From Actinomycetes bacterium (GTDB lineage Bacteria; Actinomycetota; Thermoleophilia; Solirubrobacterales; Solirubrobacteraceae): a stretch of 18,181 nucleotides of DNA. Every line of letters starts with the position of its first letter. The stretch's first letter is position 1. The position numbers and the translations under genes were made by a program. The notes below the pieces were generated by a model. It ran no database searches. It worked only from the letters and a program-made list of their open reading frames with translations, and had not been told where the DNA came from. The DNA lies in assembly GCA_023404805.1 (NCBI GenBank), contig JAEYAL010000348.1:1-18181 (forward strand), read 5' to 3'. This document shows, in pieces, positions 7,439 through 13,348 of the stretch.

Positions 7439-7471
7439 GATCCACTGGTCAACTGAGTACCAGTTCGGATC
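7439..7471 (-). promoter_or_regulatory. Inverted repeat just before the GGDEF gene start
   Basis: GATCCACTGGT (7439-7449) matches ACCAGT plus GGATC (7459-7464 and 7467-7471) as an inverted repeat with a 9-base centre and 2 extra bases. Its near end is 8 bases from the ATG at 7431. It could be an operator, or an RNA hairpin that covers the weak ribosome-binding stretch GTGGATC on the minus strand. The sequence cannot decide between these. Confidence 0.4.
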
Positions 7472-7513
7472 TGGATCGACGGATCGCTTCGGCCCGTGAG
7501 CAAGAGTCCGGTG

Positions 7514-7547
7514 CGTCGGACGTTCGTCCGACGGCTTGGCGCGCCAA
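7514..7547. repeat. Two adjacent perfect palindromes in the spacer after the GAF regulator gene
   Basis: CGTCGGACGTTCGTCCGACG (7514-7533) forms an 8-pair perfect hairpin with a 4-base loop. Two bases later TTGGCGCGCCAA (7536-7547) is a 12-base palindrome. On the minus strand they lie about 175 bases after the regulator stop and about 85 bases before the GGDEF ATG. They could end the regulator transcript or bind a regulator. No T-run follows. The rest of the 291-base spacer 7432-7722 shows no gene. Confidence 0.45.
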
Positions 7548-7722
7548 AGGGGCGGTCAGGGTATGAGGCCCCGGCCAATCGGCTCCTCAGGCGCCTGACC
7601 TCGTGCGGACTGCCTCGTACTCGAACCGCGCACGGCCGGGCGGCCACCGCCCTCCGGACCCCGCCCTGCGCCGCGACGTCGGCGCCCTGCGATCCGGGTC
7701 CGCGTCGGTCTGCGCTGCTCGG

Positions 7723-8991
7723 CTACTGCTGGCGGTGCCCGGCGAGCCGCCGCAGGCGCGAGCGCTCGGCAGCGCGGCGCGGGTCCGAGCGGTCCAGGCG
7801 GGCCATCAGCGCCCGCGAGGCCTCGTAGTCGTCGCGGCCGGTCGGCGTGCGGAGCCAGCGCTCCAGCAGCGCCGGATCGCCGTCAGCCAGAACGGCGGCG
7901 CGGAGCGCGTCGTCGATGCGGTCGCGCAGCTCCACGAGCCGCGGCACCTGCGTCAGCGGGACGGCTGGGCCGACGTAACGCTCGACGGCCGCGGCCACGT
8001 CGCCCTCGCGGATCTTCGCCTCGATCAGCTCGGCGTCGCATTCGAGCGGCCGCATCAGCCGGTACGGCCGCTCCCCCACGAGCCCGCCGAGCTGGACGCG
8101 CAGGCGGTGCATCTCGGTGCGGACCGTGCCGGGCCGCCCGAACTCGCCGTAGACCTCGAGCGCCAGCTGCTCGGCCGACACGCCCTCGGGCCGCAGCAGC
8201 AGGACGAGCAGCATCTCGGTATGGCGGCGCGAGAGCACCGTCTCCTGGCGGCCGAGACGCAGGACGCCGCGGTCGCACCCGAGGACCGACAGCCGCGCAG
8301 CCGCAGGCGCGAGCTTGGCCTGGGCGCCCCGCTGCGCGCGGTGCAGCAGCTCGTGCTCGACCGTCCGCGCGGCGAGCGAGACCAGCGCCAGCGTGTGCGG
8401 ATGCGCGCCCGCGAGGCCGCCGGTCACGTCGACCACGCCCAGCAGCGCGCCGGTCAGCGGGTCGTGCACCGGCGCCGCCGTGCAGGTGAGCCCGTGTGTG
8501 GGCGACGCGAAGTGCTCGGCCGAGAAGATCTGCACGGGATGCCGTTCGGCGAGCGCCGTGCCGACCCCGTTGGTGCCGACGACGGCCTCATCCCAGCTGG
8601 TACCGGGCTCCACTCCGGCCTCGCTGGCCTGTTCGAGCAGCCCGCGGCGGCCTTCGATCCAGAGCAGCGACCCGTCGGCATCGGCGATGGCCGCAAGATG
8701 GTCGGAGTCGCCGACGTCGGAGAGCAGCGACCGCAGGATCGGCACGGCGATCGCGAGCGGGTGGCGCCCGAACCGCGCGTGGAGCTGGTCCTCGTCGAGC
8801 ATGCGCGGGGCGCGGCCTCCGCTCGGGTTCACGCCAGCGGCCGTCGACCGCTCCCACGACCGGCGCACGACCGGGCGCAGCACGCCAGCGTCCACTCCGC
8901 CCCCGGACGCCATCCGGTCGTGAAGCCGCTGCAGGGCGAGCGCATGCGCACGACGATCCGTCGTTGCGTCGATCGCAACCCATTCCCCCAT
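7723..8991 (-). CDS. AcoR-type GAF-domain transcriptional regulator with C-terminal winged helix
   Basis: This 422-residue protein has an N-terminal helix region with RPVVRRSWERS (39-49), then a GAF sensor domain (about 90-215). The GAF holds WDEAVVGTNGVGTALAE (133-149) and CTAAPVHDPLTGALLGVVDVTG (170-191), hallmarks of AcoR-type regulators. The AAA+ and Fis domains of AcoR are absent. Instead a winged-helix segment follows at about 245-312 (SRRHTEMLLVLLL, then VRTEMHRLRVQLGG), and a helical tail at about 320-400. Actinobacterial proteins of this kind often control aldehyde or alcohol dehydrogenase genes, but none is near here. The ATG at 8991 is preferred over TTG 9000 because a -10 box lies at 8999-9004. 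Inverted repeats at 9022 and 8963 suggest self-regulation. Confidence 0.88.
   Translation of the reverse strand: MGEWVAIDATTDRRAHALALQRLHDRMASGGGVDAGVLRPVVRRSWERSTAAGVNPSGGRAPRMLDEDQLHARFGRHPLAIAVPILRSLLSDVGDSDHLAAIADADGSLLWIEGRRGLLEQASEAGVEPGTSWDEAVVGTNGVGTALAERHPVQIFSAEHFASPTHGLTCTAAPVHDPLTGALLGVVDVTGGLAGAHPHTLALVSLAARTVEHELLHRAQRGAQAKLAPAAARLSVLGCDRGVLRLGRQETVLSRRHTEMLLVLLLRPEGVSAEQLALEVYGEFGRPGTVRTEMHRLRVQLGGLVGERPYRLMRPLECDAELIEAKIREGDVAAAVERYVGPAVPLTQVPRLVELRDRIDDALRAAVLADGDPALLERWLRTPTGRDDYEASRALMARLDRSDPRRAAERSRLRRLAGHRQQ
8963..8979. promoter_or_regulatory. GTTGC...GCAAC inverted repeat inside the regulator start region
   Basis: GTTGCGTCGATCGCAAC is a 6-base-arm inverted repeat with a 5-base centre, lying inside the first codons of the GAF regulator gene. 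It shares the GTTGC/GCAAC half-sites with the upstream repeat at 9022-9040, with centres 60 bases apart. It is a possible second operator. Confidence 0.35.
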
Positions 8992-8998
8992 GAACCAC

Positions 8999-9028
8999 AA
9001 TCTGACGCATCGCCACCCCTTGTTGCAA
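8999..9028 (-). promoter_or_regulatory. Candidate promoter of the GAF regulator gene
   Basis: On the minus strand TTGCAA (9023-9028) and CAGATT (8999-9004) are 18 bases apart, fitting -35 and -10 elements. The -10 ends 7 bases before ATG 8991, again implying a leaderless message. The -35 lies inside the inverted repeat 9022-9040. Confidence 0.4.
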
Positions 9029-9040
9029 CGTCATTGCAAC
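9022..9040. promoter_or_regulatory. Perfect inverted repeat over the regulator -35 (candidate operator)
   Basis: GTTGCAACGTCATTGCAAC has 7-base arms (GTTGCAA/TTGCAAC) and a 5-base centre. It also contains TTGCAAC twice in direct order, 11 bases apart, about one helical turn. It covers the candidate -35 of the GAF regulator, fitting control by that regulator itself. Confidence 0.5.
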
Positions 9041-9251
9041 CTCGTGGCCGGAACACTGACGCTGAGGTCTACCCACTGCGCTTCCCGGGGCGCGGGAACG
9101 GCCGGCACTGCGCCGGGCTCCCACCGCCCGCCGCTGCCTCACACAGAACGCCCACCCATCCCGACGTTCCCCCAGAGAGTCAGAGAGACCGATCTTTCGC
9201 GATCACGGACCTCCAGAGCCAACTGAATCCCTCCCCCGCGACTTCCTCGCG

Positions 9252-9608
9252 TTGGTTGCCGAGAGCGTGACGCTCACCATCCAAGGCACCTGCGAGCGCC
9301 TCGCAGGCGACCTTGCGCGCACCTTCTCCGAGCGCCAGCGCGTCGATGAGCGGATCGCTGGCCTGCAGCGCCTGATCGACGACCGCGCCGACCTGCTCGC
9401 CGCGCACGACGGCCAGAGCCCCGTGCCGCGCGAGGTCTTGGAGCGCCACGGCTGGCTCGCCGTGCGCGAGGCCCGCCTCAACGTGCGCGATGCGCCGGGC
9501 TGGTGGACGGCGGCGCATGCGGCCGCGATCGAGGACGCCGCCGAGCGCGGCGCGGCGTGGCTCGAAAACGAGGGGATCACCGACGGCGATTCGCTCTTCG
9601 CCATCTGA
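9252..9608 (+). CDS. Hypothetical protein of 118 residues, partly coiled coil
   Basis: I do not recognise this protein. Codon use is strongly G/C at third positions in this frame, supporting a real gene. The start of the protein, with ERLAGDLARTFSERQRVDER, is likely helical and possibly coiled coil. The second half has RHGWLAVREARLNV-like and APGWWTAAHAAAIED segments, rich in tryptophan and alanine. It has no signal peptide, membrane helix or catalytic motif that I can name. The start is unclear: TTG 9252 and GTG 9267 (113 residues) are the in-frame choices, and neither has a good ribosome site. It lies between the divergent GAF regulator and the RCC1 gene and could be controlled by the regulator. 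A weak CTGAC/GTCAG hairpin overlaps its stop. Confidence 0.6.
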   Translation: MVAESVTLTIQGTCERLAGDLARTFSERQRVDERIAGLQRLIDDRADLLAAHDGQSPVPREVLERHGWLAVREARLNVRDAPGWWTAAHAAAIEDAAERGAAWLENEGITDGDSLFAI

Positions 9609-9641
9609 CCCTCCGTCAGGTGACACGGCCTGCCCAGGCTT

Positions 9642-9664
9642 GTCTGGCGCGTCAGACCTAGCGT
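9642..9664 (+). promoter_or_regulatory. Inverted repeat and -10 box before the RCC1 gene
   Basis: GTCTG (9642-9646) and CAGAC (9653-9657) form a short inverted repeat. TAGCGT follows at 9659-9664, 7 bases before GTG 9672. The hexamer is a TANNNT -10 candidate for a leaderless transcript, and the repeat lies where a repressor or activator could act. It could also be a weak terminator of the upstream gene. Confidence 0.35.
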
Positions 9665-9671
9665 TGGGTTC

Positions 9672-11156
9672 GTGCGTTACCAACACGTTGCGCGGGGGCT
9701 CCTCGGCGCGCTTGCACTTGCCATCGCCGTGAGCGGAGGCGTCACCACCCCGGCCCAGGGGGCCTTCTACGCCCAGCTCGACGCCGGGGCCGACCACACT
9801 TGCGCCATCCGCCCCGGTGGCTCGGTGTACTGCTGGGGCACCGGCGGCGCGGGCCAGCTCGGCGTGATCGGCGCGATCCGCGCACGGACGCCGATGGCCG
9901 TCATCGGCAGCTACACGGCGGTGCAGGTGAGTTCGGGCCGGTCGTTCTGGTGCGAGGTGCTCCAGAACACCAAGGTCAGCTGCACGGGCATCAACAACTC
10001 CGGCCAGCTCGGGACCGGCGGTGTCGGCCCGGAGCAGTACCCGCATGAGGTGGCCGGGCTTCCAGCCGCGACCCGCGTCGAAGCCGGTGTGGCGACCACC
10101 TGCGCCGTGACCGCCGAGGGCGTGTTCTGCTGGGGCGAGGGCGGCCGCGGGCAGCTCGGCGACGGCGAGCTGCGCTTCGAACCGGTGACCAAGCCGCAGA
10201 AGGTCGAGAACCTCGGCGCCGTCGCCGACCTCGCCGTCGGCCAGGAACACGCCTGCGCCATCCGCGAAGACCAGCGCATCCTCTGCTGGGGCGGCACGGC
10301 TGAAGGCAAGCTCGGCACGCCGCTGCAGTCCCCGATCTCTCTGCCGCGCGACCCCGTGGTCGGGCTCACGGGCGCGATCCAGGTCACCACTGGAGACCGC
10401 CACAGCTGCGCGCTCACGACCGCGCACGTGGTCTGGTGCTGGGGCAGCGGCGAGCTCGGTCAGCTCGGGAATGGCACGAACGACACCACCTCCCAGCCCG
10501 TGCAGGTCCAGGGCCTGACCGATGTGGCGCAGGTCAACGGCAGCGCCACCACGACCTGCGCGGTCCGCGGCGACGGCACCGTGTGGTGCTGGGGCGACGG
10601 CACCGAGGGCCAGCTCGGCCACGGGATCCGCGGGAAGTCGAACGTCCCCGTCCAGGTGCAGGGCGTCGCGGAGGCCACCGCCGTGTCGGTCGGTGCCACC
10701 CACGCCTGCGCCACGACCCGCAGCCTGGTCGCCTACTGCTGGGGCTCCAACCGCTATGCCCAGCTCGGGTCCGGCGGCCTCATCGGCGCCGCCGGGATCG
10801 AGCCAGCCGGCCAGGTCGTGCAGGACGCGGTCCGCGGCACAGCGCAGTTCGTCCCCACCCCGCTCGCCGAGCGCGGCACGACGACGCGCGGCGGCAAGGT
10901 CTACCTGCGCGTCCTGCACCTCACCCGGCGCGGCAGCAAATGCCCGAAGTCGGCGGCCGTGACGATCCGCGCCCGCGGCCGCACCGTCGTGCGCACCGTG
11001 CGCGACGTCGAGCTCGCCGAAGGCGACTGCACCGTGACGGGCCTGCTCGACCTGCCGACCAACACGCGGCGGGCCTTCACGGTCGTGGTGGTGGTGCGTG
11101 GCAAGCACCTCAAGACGCGCAAGGTGAACCTGCGCATCCGCGTCGGGCAGACCTAG
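9672..11156 (+). CDS. Secreted RCC1-repeat protein with paired cysteines
   Basis: This 494-residue protein begins with a Sec signal peptide (about 1-30, ending near TTPAQG). Seven RCC1-type repeats of about 50 residues follow, each with a CA...CWG...GQLG pattern. Cysteine pairs lie at 44/54, 94/104, 144/153, 195/205, 246/256, 296/306 and 346/356. Seven repeats suit a closed seven-bladed propeller. A C-terminal domain (about 395-494) is beta-rich and basic, with Cys424 and Cys453. Bacterial RCC1 proteins are usually exported or surface proteins with a binding role; the partner here is unknown. The GTG at 9672 gives a good signal peptide and lies 7 bases from a -10 box. The gene ends 10 bases from the 3' end of a convergent tRNA gene. 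Confidence 0.9.
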   Translation: MRYQHVARGLLGALALAIAVSGGVTTPAQGAFYAQLDAGADHTCAIRPGGSVYCWGTGGAGQLGVIGAIRARTPMAVIGSYTAVQVSSGRSFWCEVLQNTKVSCTGINNSGQLGTGGVGPEQYPHEVAGLPAATRVEAGVATTCAVTAEGVFCWGEGGRGQLGDGELRFEPVTKPQKVENLGAVADLAVGQEHACAIREDQRILCWGGTAEGKLGTPLQSPISLPRDPVVGLTGAIQVTTGDRHSCALTTAHVVWCWGSGELGQLGNGTNDTTSQPVQVQGLTDVAQVNGSATTTCAVRGDGTVWCWGDGTEGQLGHGIRGKSNVPVQVQGVAEATAVSVGATHACATTRSLVAYCWGSNRYAQLGSGGLIGAAGIEPAGQVVQDAVRGTAQFVPTPLAERGTTTRGGKVYLRVLHLTRRGSKCPKSAAVTIRARGRTVVRTVRDVELAEGDCTVTGLLDLPTNTRRAFTVVVVVRGKHLKTRKVNLRIRVGQT

Positions 11157-11166
11157 CACCAGCTGA

Positions 11167-11239
11167 AGCGGGCGACGGGGTTCGAACCCGCGACCTCAGG
11201 CTTGGGAAGCCGGCGCTCTACCAACTGAGCTACACCCGC
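11167..11239 (-). tRNA. tRNA-Gly (anticodon CCC)
   Basis: The minus strand folds into a 73-base cloverleaf. The acceptor stem is GCGGGTG/CGCCCGC, the D arm GCTC/GAGC, the anticodon loop TTCCCAA with anticodon CCC reading GGG, and the T arm GCGGG-TTCGAAC-CCCGT. The discriminator base is U, usual for glycine. CCA is not encoded. The anticodon stem CCGGC/GCCTG has a C-U mismatch at positions 28-42. Confidence 0.95.
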
Positions 11240-11285
11240 TTGGTGCCTGCGGCGCGCCGGAGAGCCGAAGCGCCGCTGCGCCGTG

Positions 11286-11291
11286 ATCATA
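11286..11291 (-). promoter_or_regulatory. Candidate -10 box of the tRNA-Gly gene
   Basis: TATGAT on the minus strand, one base from TATAAT, lies 46 bases before the tRNA 5' end. No clear -35 is seen. Confidence 0.4.
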
Positions 11292-11342
11292 GCGACGCTC
11301 CAGCGGGCCGCGCCGGCGGCGCCACCGGCAGGCCGAGAGGTC

Positions 11343-11348
11343 TACGCT
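11343..11348 (+). promoter_or_regulatory. Possible -10 box for ccmG
   Basis: TACGCT ends 9 bases before the ATG at 11358. It supports that ATG rather than the GTG at 11283 of the longer frame, and suggests a very short or absent leader. Confidence 0.35.
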
Positions 11349-11357
11349 TGCTGGTCG

Positions 11358-11948
11358 ATGCGCCGCTCCCCCGTTCCCGTCGCCGTCATCGTGCTTGCGG
11401 TCCTGCTCGTCGGAGTGCTGGGCTACGCGCTGCTGGGCACGGGCGGCAGCAACATCGACTCGGCCGTTCAGCACGGCGAGCGGCCGGCGATCCCAGAGGG
11501 CGCCGGTGCCATCGCGCTGCCGGTGCTCGGGAGCGCCGCCACGAAGCAGACGCTCGATTCGCTGCGCGGCAAGGTGGTGTTCGTGAACGTGTGGGGCTCG
11601 TGGTGCCCGCCGTGCAAGGACGAGGCGCCGCTCGTGTCGCAGATCCACGACGCGCTCGGGAAGACCGGCGAAGGCCAGGTCATGGGCGTCACGCACGTGG
11701 ATCCGTCGGAGAAGAGCCTGGAGTTCGTCAAGGAGAACGGGCTCACGTACCCGAGCCTGCGCGACGTCGACGACAAGGTCTACGACGCCTTCGGCGGCAC
11801 CGGCGCGCCGGAGACGTACGTGCTCGACCGCCAGGGGCGGGTCGCGGCGATCCGGCGCGGCGTGATCACCGCGGCGTTCGCGAACGAGGCGCTGCAGGCG
11901 GCGGGCGCCAAGGCGCGCGTGCCGGCTGACGCGGAAGGCGCCAAGTGA
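11358..11948 (+). CDS. ccmG: CcmG/DsbE-type thioredoxin-like protein
   Basis: This 196-residue protein has an N-terminal membrane helix (about 7-26) and an outward thioredoxin fold (about 45-180). The active site is WCPPC at 82-86, in the GSWCPPCKDEAP motif. GAPETYVLD at 149-157 holds the cis-proline (151) and matches the CcmG/DsbE subgroup. It would pass electrons from CcdA to CcmH or directly to apocytochrome c, keeping the CXXCH cysteines reduced for haem attachment. ResA is a close alternative, but the next gene being ccmH favours CcmG. ATG 11358 is chosen because the upstream in-frame GTG 11283 would put 25 unlikely residues before the membrane helix and overlap the tRNA promoter. The stop overlaps ccmH by 4 bases. 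Confidence 0.9.
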   Translation: MRRSPVPVAVIVLAVLLVGVLGYALLGTGGSNIDSAVQHGERPAIPEGAGAIALPVLGSAATKQTLDSLRGKVVFVNVWGSWCPPCKDEAPLVSQIHDALGKTGEGQVMGVTHVDPSEKSLEFVKENGLTYPSLRDVDDKVYDAFGGTGAPETYVLDRQGRVAAIRRGVITAAFANEALQAAGAKARVPADAEGAK

Positions 11949-12550
11949 CGTTCCGCGCCGAGCTGCCCGAGGTGCGCAGCTGGATGCAGCTGCGGTGGCA
12001 GTCGCGGCGGCTGCGCCGCTGGCTCGTCGCGCTCGTGCTTGTCGGAGCCGTCCTGCCAGTGAGCCAGGCCCAGCCCGCCGCAGGCGACCCTGTCTGGCCC
12101 CCGACAGACTTCATGGCGCCGTCGCTCGCTCTTGCCGACGTGGATCTCGTCGACCTCGAGGACGAGGTCATGTGCGTGGTCTGCGAGCGGCCGCTGTCGA
12201 CGTCGGCGGGGCCAGCAGCGGAGGACCAGCGCGCGGTCATGCAGCAGCTGATCAACCAGGGGCTGACGAAGGCGCAGATCAAGGACAAGCTCGTCGACGA
12301 GTACGGCGAGCGCGTCCTGGTCGACGACGGCAGCCCGCTCGCCGCGGCGGCCCCGTTCATCGCCGCGGCGATCGGCGCGGGCAGCATCGTGCTCCTGCTC
12401 CGGCGCCGGCGCTCCGACGGTGATGGCTCTGCGGAGACCGGCACGGACGGCGATGCTGGGGCCGACGGGGACGGCGCCGCCGACGAGGCCGCGGGCATCA
12501 GCGCTGAGGACGACGCCCGGATCGACGCCGAGCTCGCCGAGCGCCGATGA
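11945..12550 (+). CDS. ccmH: CcmH-type cytochrome c maturation protein
   Basis: This 201-residue protein has a membrane helix at about 26-43. The CcmH domain that follows has the redox motif CVVC (Cys77, Cys80) in DEVMCVVCERPL, matching LRCxxCQ of other CcmH proteins. Next comes the helical bundle part with QLINQGLTKAQIKDKLVDEY, then a second helix at about 134-155. CcmH holds or reduces apocytochrome cysteines for CcmF. The tail after the second helix is acidic, rich in Asp, Gly and Ala, and not part of the core family. The GTG overlaps the ccmG stop (GTGA) and has GGAAGG 6 bases before it. Its stop overlaps ccdA (ATGA), so the three are translated together. Confidence 0.9.
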   Translation: MTFRAELPEVRSWMQLRWQSRRLRRWLVALVLVGAVLPVSQAQPAAGDPVWPPTDFMAPSLALADVDLVDLEDEVMCVVCERPLSTSAGPAAEDQRAVMQQLINQGLTKAQIKDKLVDEYGERVLVDDGSPLAAAAPFIAAAIGAGSIVLLLRRRRSDGDGSAETGTDGDAGADGDGAADEAAGISAEDDARIDAELAERR

Positions 12551-13278
12551 CCGACACGCCGACGATCTTCGCGGCCCTCGCGCTGGGCGCCGTGAGCTTC
12601 CTGTCGCCCTGCGTGCTGCCGCTGGTGCCCGGGTACCTCTCGACGATCACCGGCCTGTCGATGCCGGAGATGGAGAGCAGCCGCAAGCACACGCTCCTCC
12701 TCCCCGCCCTGCTGTTCTGCCTGAGCTTCACGCTGATCTTCACGCTGCTCGGGATGACGGCCACGGGCCTCGGCCACACCCTCGACCGCAACGGCCGCAC
12801 GCTCGACATCGTCTCCGGCGTTCTCGTGGCGCTGTTCGGCGCAGCCGTGATCGCCACGGCCTACGCGCCTGGGATCGCGCGGTCGGCGAACGTGAGTTGG
12901 CTGCTCGACCGCGCAGGCGTCAGCCCGGTCATCGCGGGCGCCGCGTTCGCGGTGGCGTGGTCGCCGTGCCTGGGGCCGACGCTCGGCGCGATCCTCAACG
13001 TCGCCGCATCGGCCGACACGGTCGCCAAGGGCGGCCTGCTGCTCGCCTGTTACGGCATCGGCTTGGCGGTCCCGTTCCTGCTCTGCGCTTTGCTGCTGCA
13101 GCGCGCGATGGGCCCGATGCGCTGGTTCACCCGCCACCACAAGGGCGTCGCCCTCGTGAGCGGGTCGATCCTGATCGTGTTCGGCGTCCTGCTCGCGACG
13201 GGGCAGCTGCCGGTGATCGTCACCGAGCTCACCCGCTGGCTCGACGAGCTCGGCCTCGGGTTCTTCTCGAGCCTGTAA
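12547..13278 (+). CDS. ccdA: CcdA, membrane thiol-disulfide carrier
   Basis: This 243-residue protein has about six membrane helices. The two CcdA cysteines lie in FLSPCVLPLVPGY (Cys22) and WSPCLGPTLG (Cys141), at the start of helices one and four as in CcdA/DsbD-beta proteins. CcdA carries reducing power from cytoplasmic thioredoxin across the membrane to CcmG. The ATG overlaps the ccmH stop by 4 bases. The length is normal for a stand-alone CcdA without the extra DsbD domains. It is the last gene of the cluster and converges on argS. Confidence 0.95.
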   Translation: MTDTPTIFAALALGAVSFLSPCVLPLVPGYLSTITGLSMPEMESSRKHTLLLPALLFCLSFTLIFTLLGMTATGLGHTLDRNGRTLDIVSGVLVALFGAAVIATAYAPGIARSANVSWLLDRAGVSPVIAGAAFAVAWSPCLGPTLGAILNVAASADTVAKGGLLLACYGIGLAVPFLLCALLLQRAMGPMRWFTRHHKGVALVSGSILIVFGVLLATGQLPVIVTELTRWLDELGLGFFSSL

Positions 13279-13284
13279 GCCGCC

Positions 13285-13312
13285 GCGGCCGGTTCTGAGA
13301 AACCGCGGCCGC
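13285..13312. terminator. Hairpin between convergent ccdA and argS
   Basis: GCGGCCGGTT (13285-13294) pairs with AACC and GGCCGC (13301-13304, 13307-13312), giving 10 pairs with a 2-base bulge and a 6-base loop. It lies 7 bases after the ccdA stop. No T-run follows, but its place between convergent genes suits a two-way terminator. Confidence 0.5.
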
Positions 13313-13348
13313 CGACCAGCTCAGACGAGGGGCAGGCTCTGGGAACCG

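Noticed and set aside
7432..7647. 72-residue N-terminal extension of the GGDEF protein
   Set aside because: The extension is Arg-rich, crosses the inverted repeat at 7439-7471, and would put extra residues before a normal N-terminal membrane helix. ATG 7431 is better.
7432..7722. Possible c-di-GMP riboswitch before the GGDEF gene
   Set aside because: The hairpins present do not show the GEMM-type conserved loops, so I do not call a riboswitch.
7603..9270. 555-residue open frame on the plus strand opposite the GAF regulator
   Set aside because: It has no motifs and runs through a candidate promoter and operator region. The minus-strand GAF domain is clear.
9180..11159. 659-residue open frame on the minus strand opposite the RCC1 gene
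   Set aside because: It is an antisense shadow. The plus strand has a signal peptide and seven clear RCC1 repeats, while the minus frame gives low-complexity Ala/Arg/Gly/His sequence without motifs.
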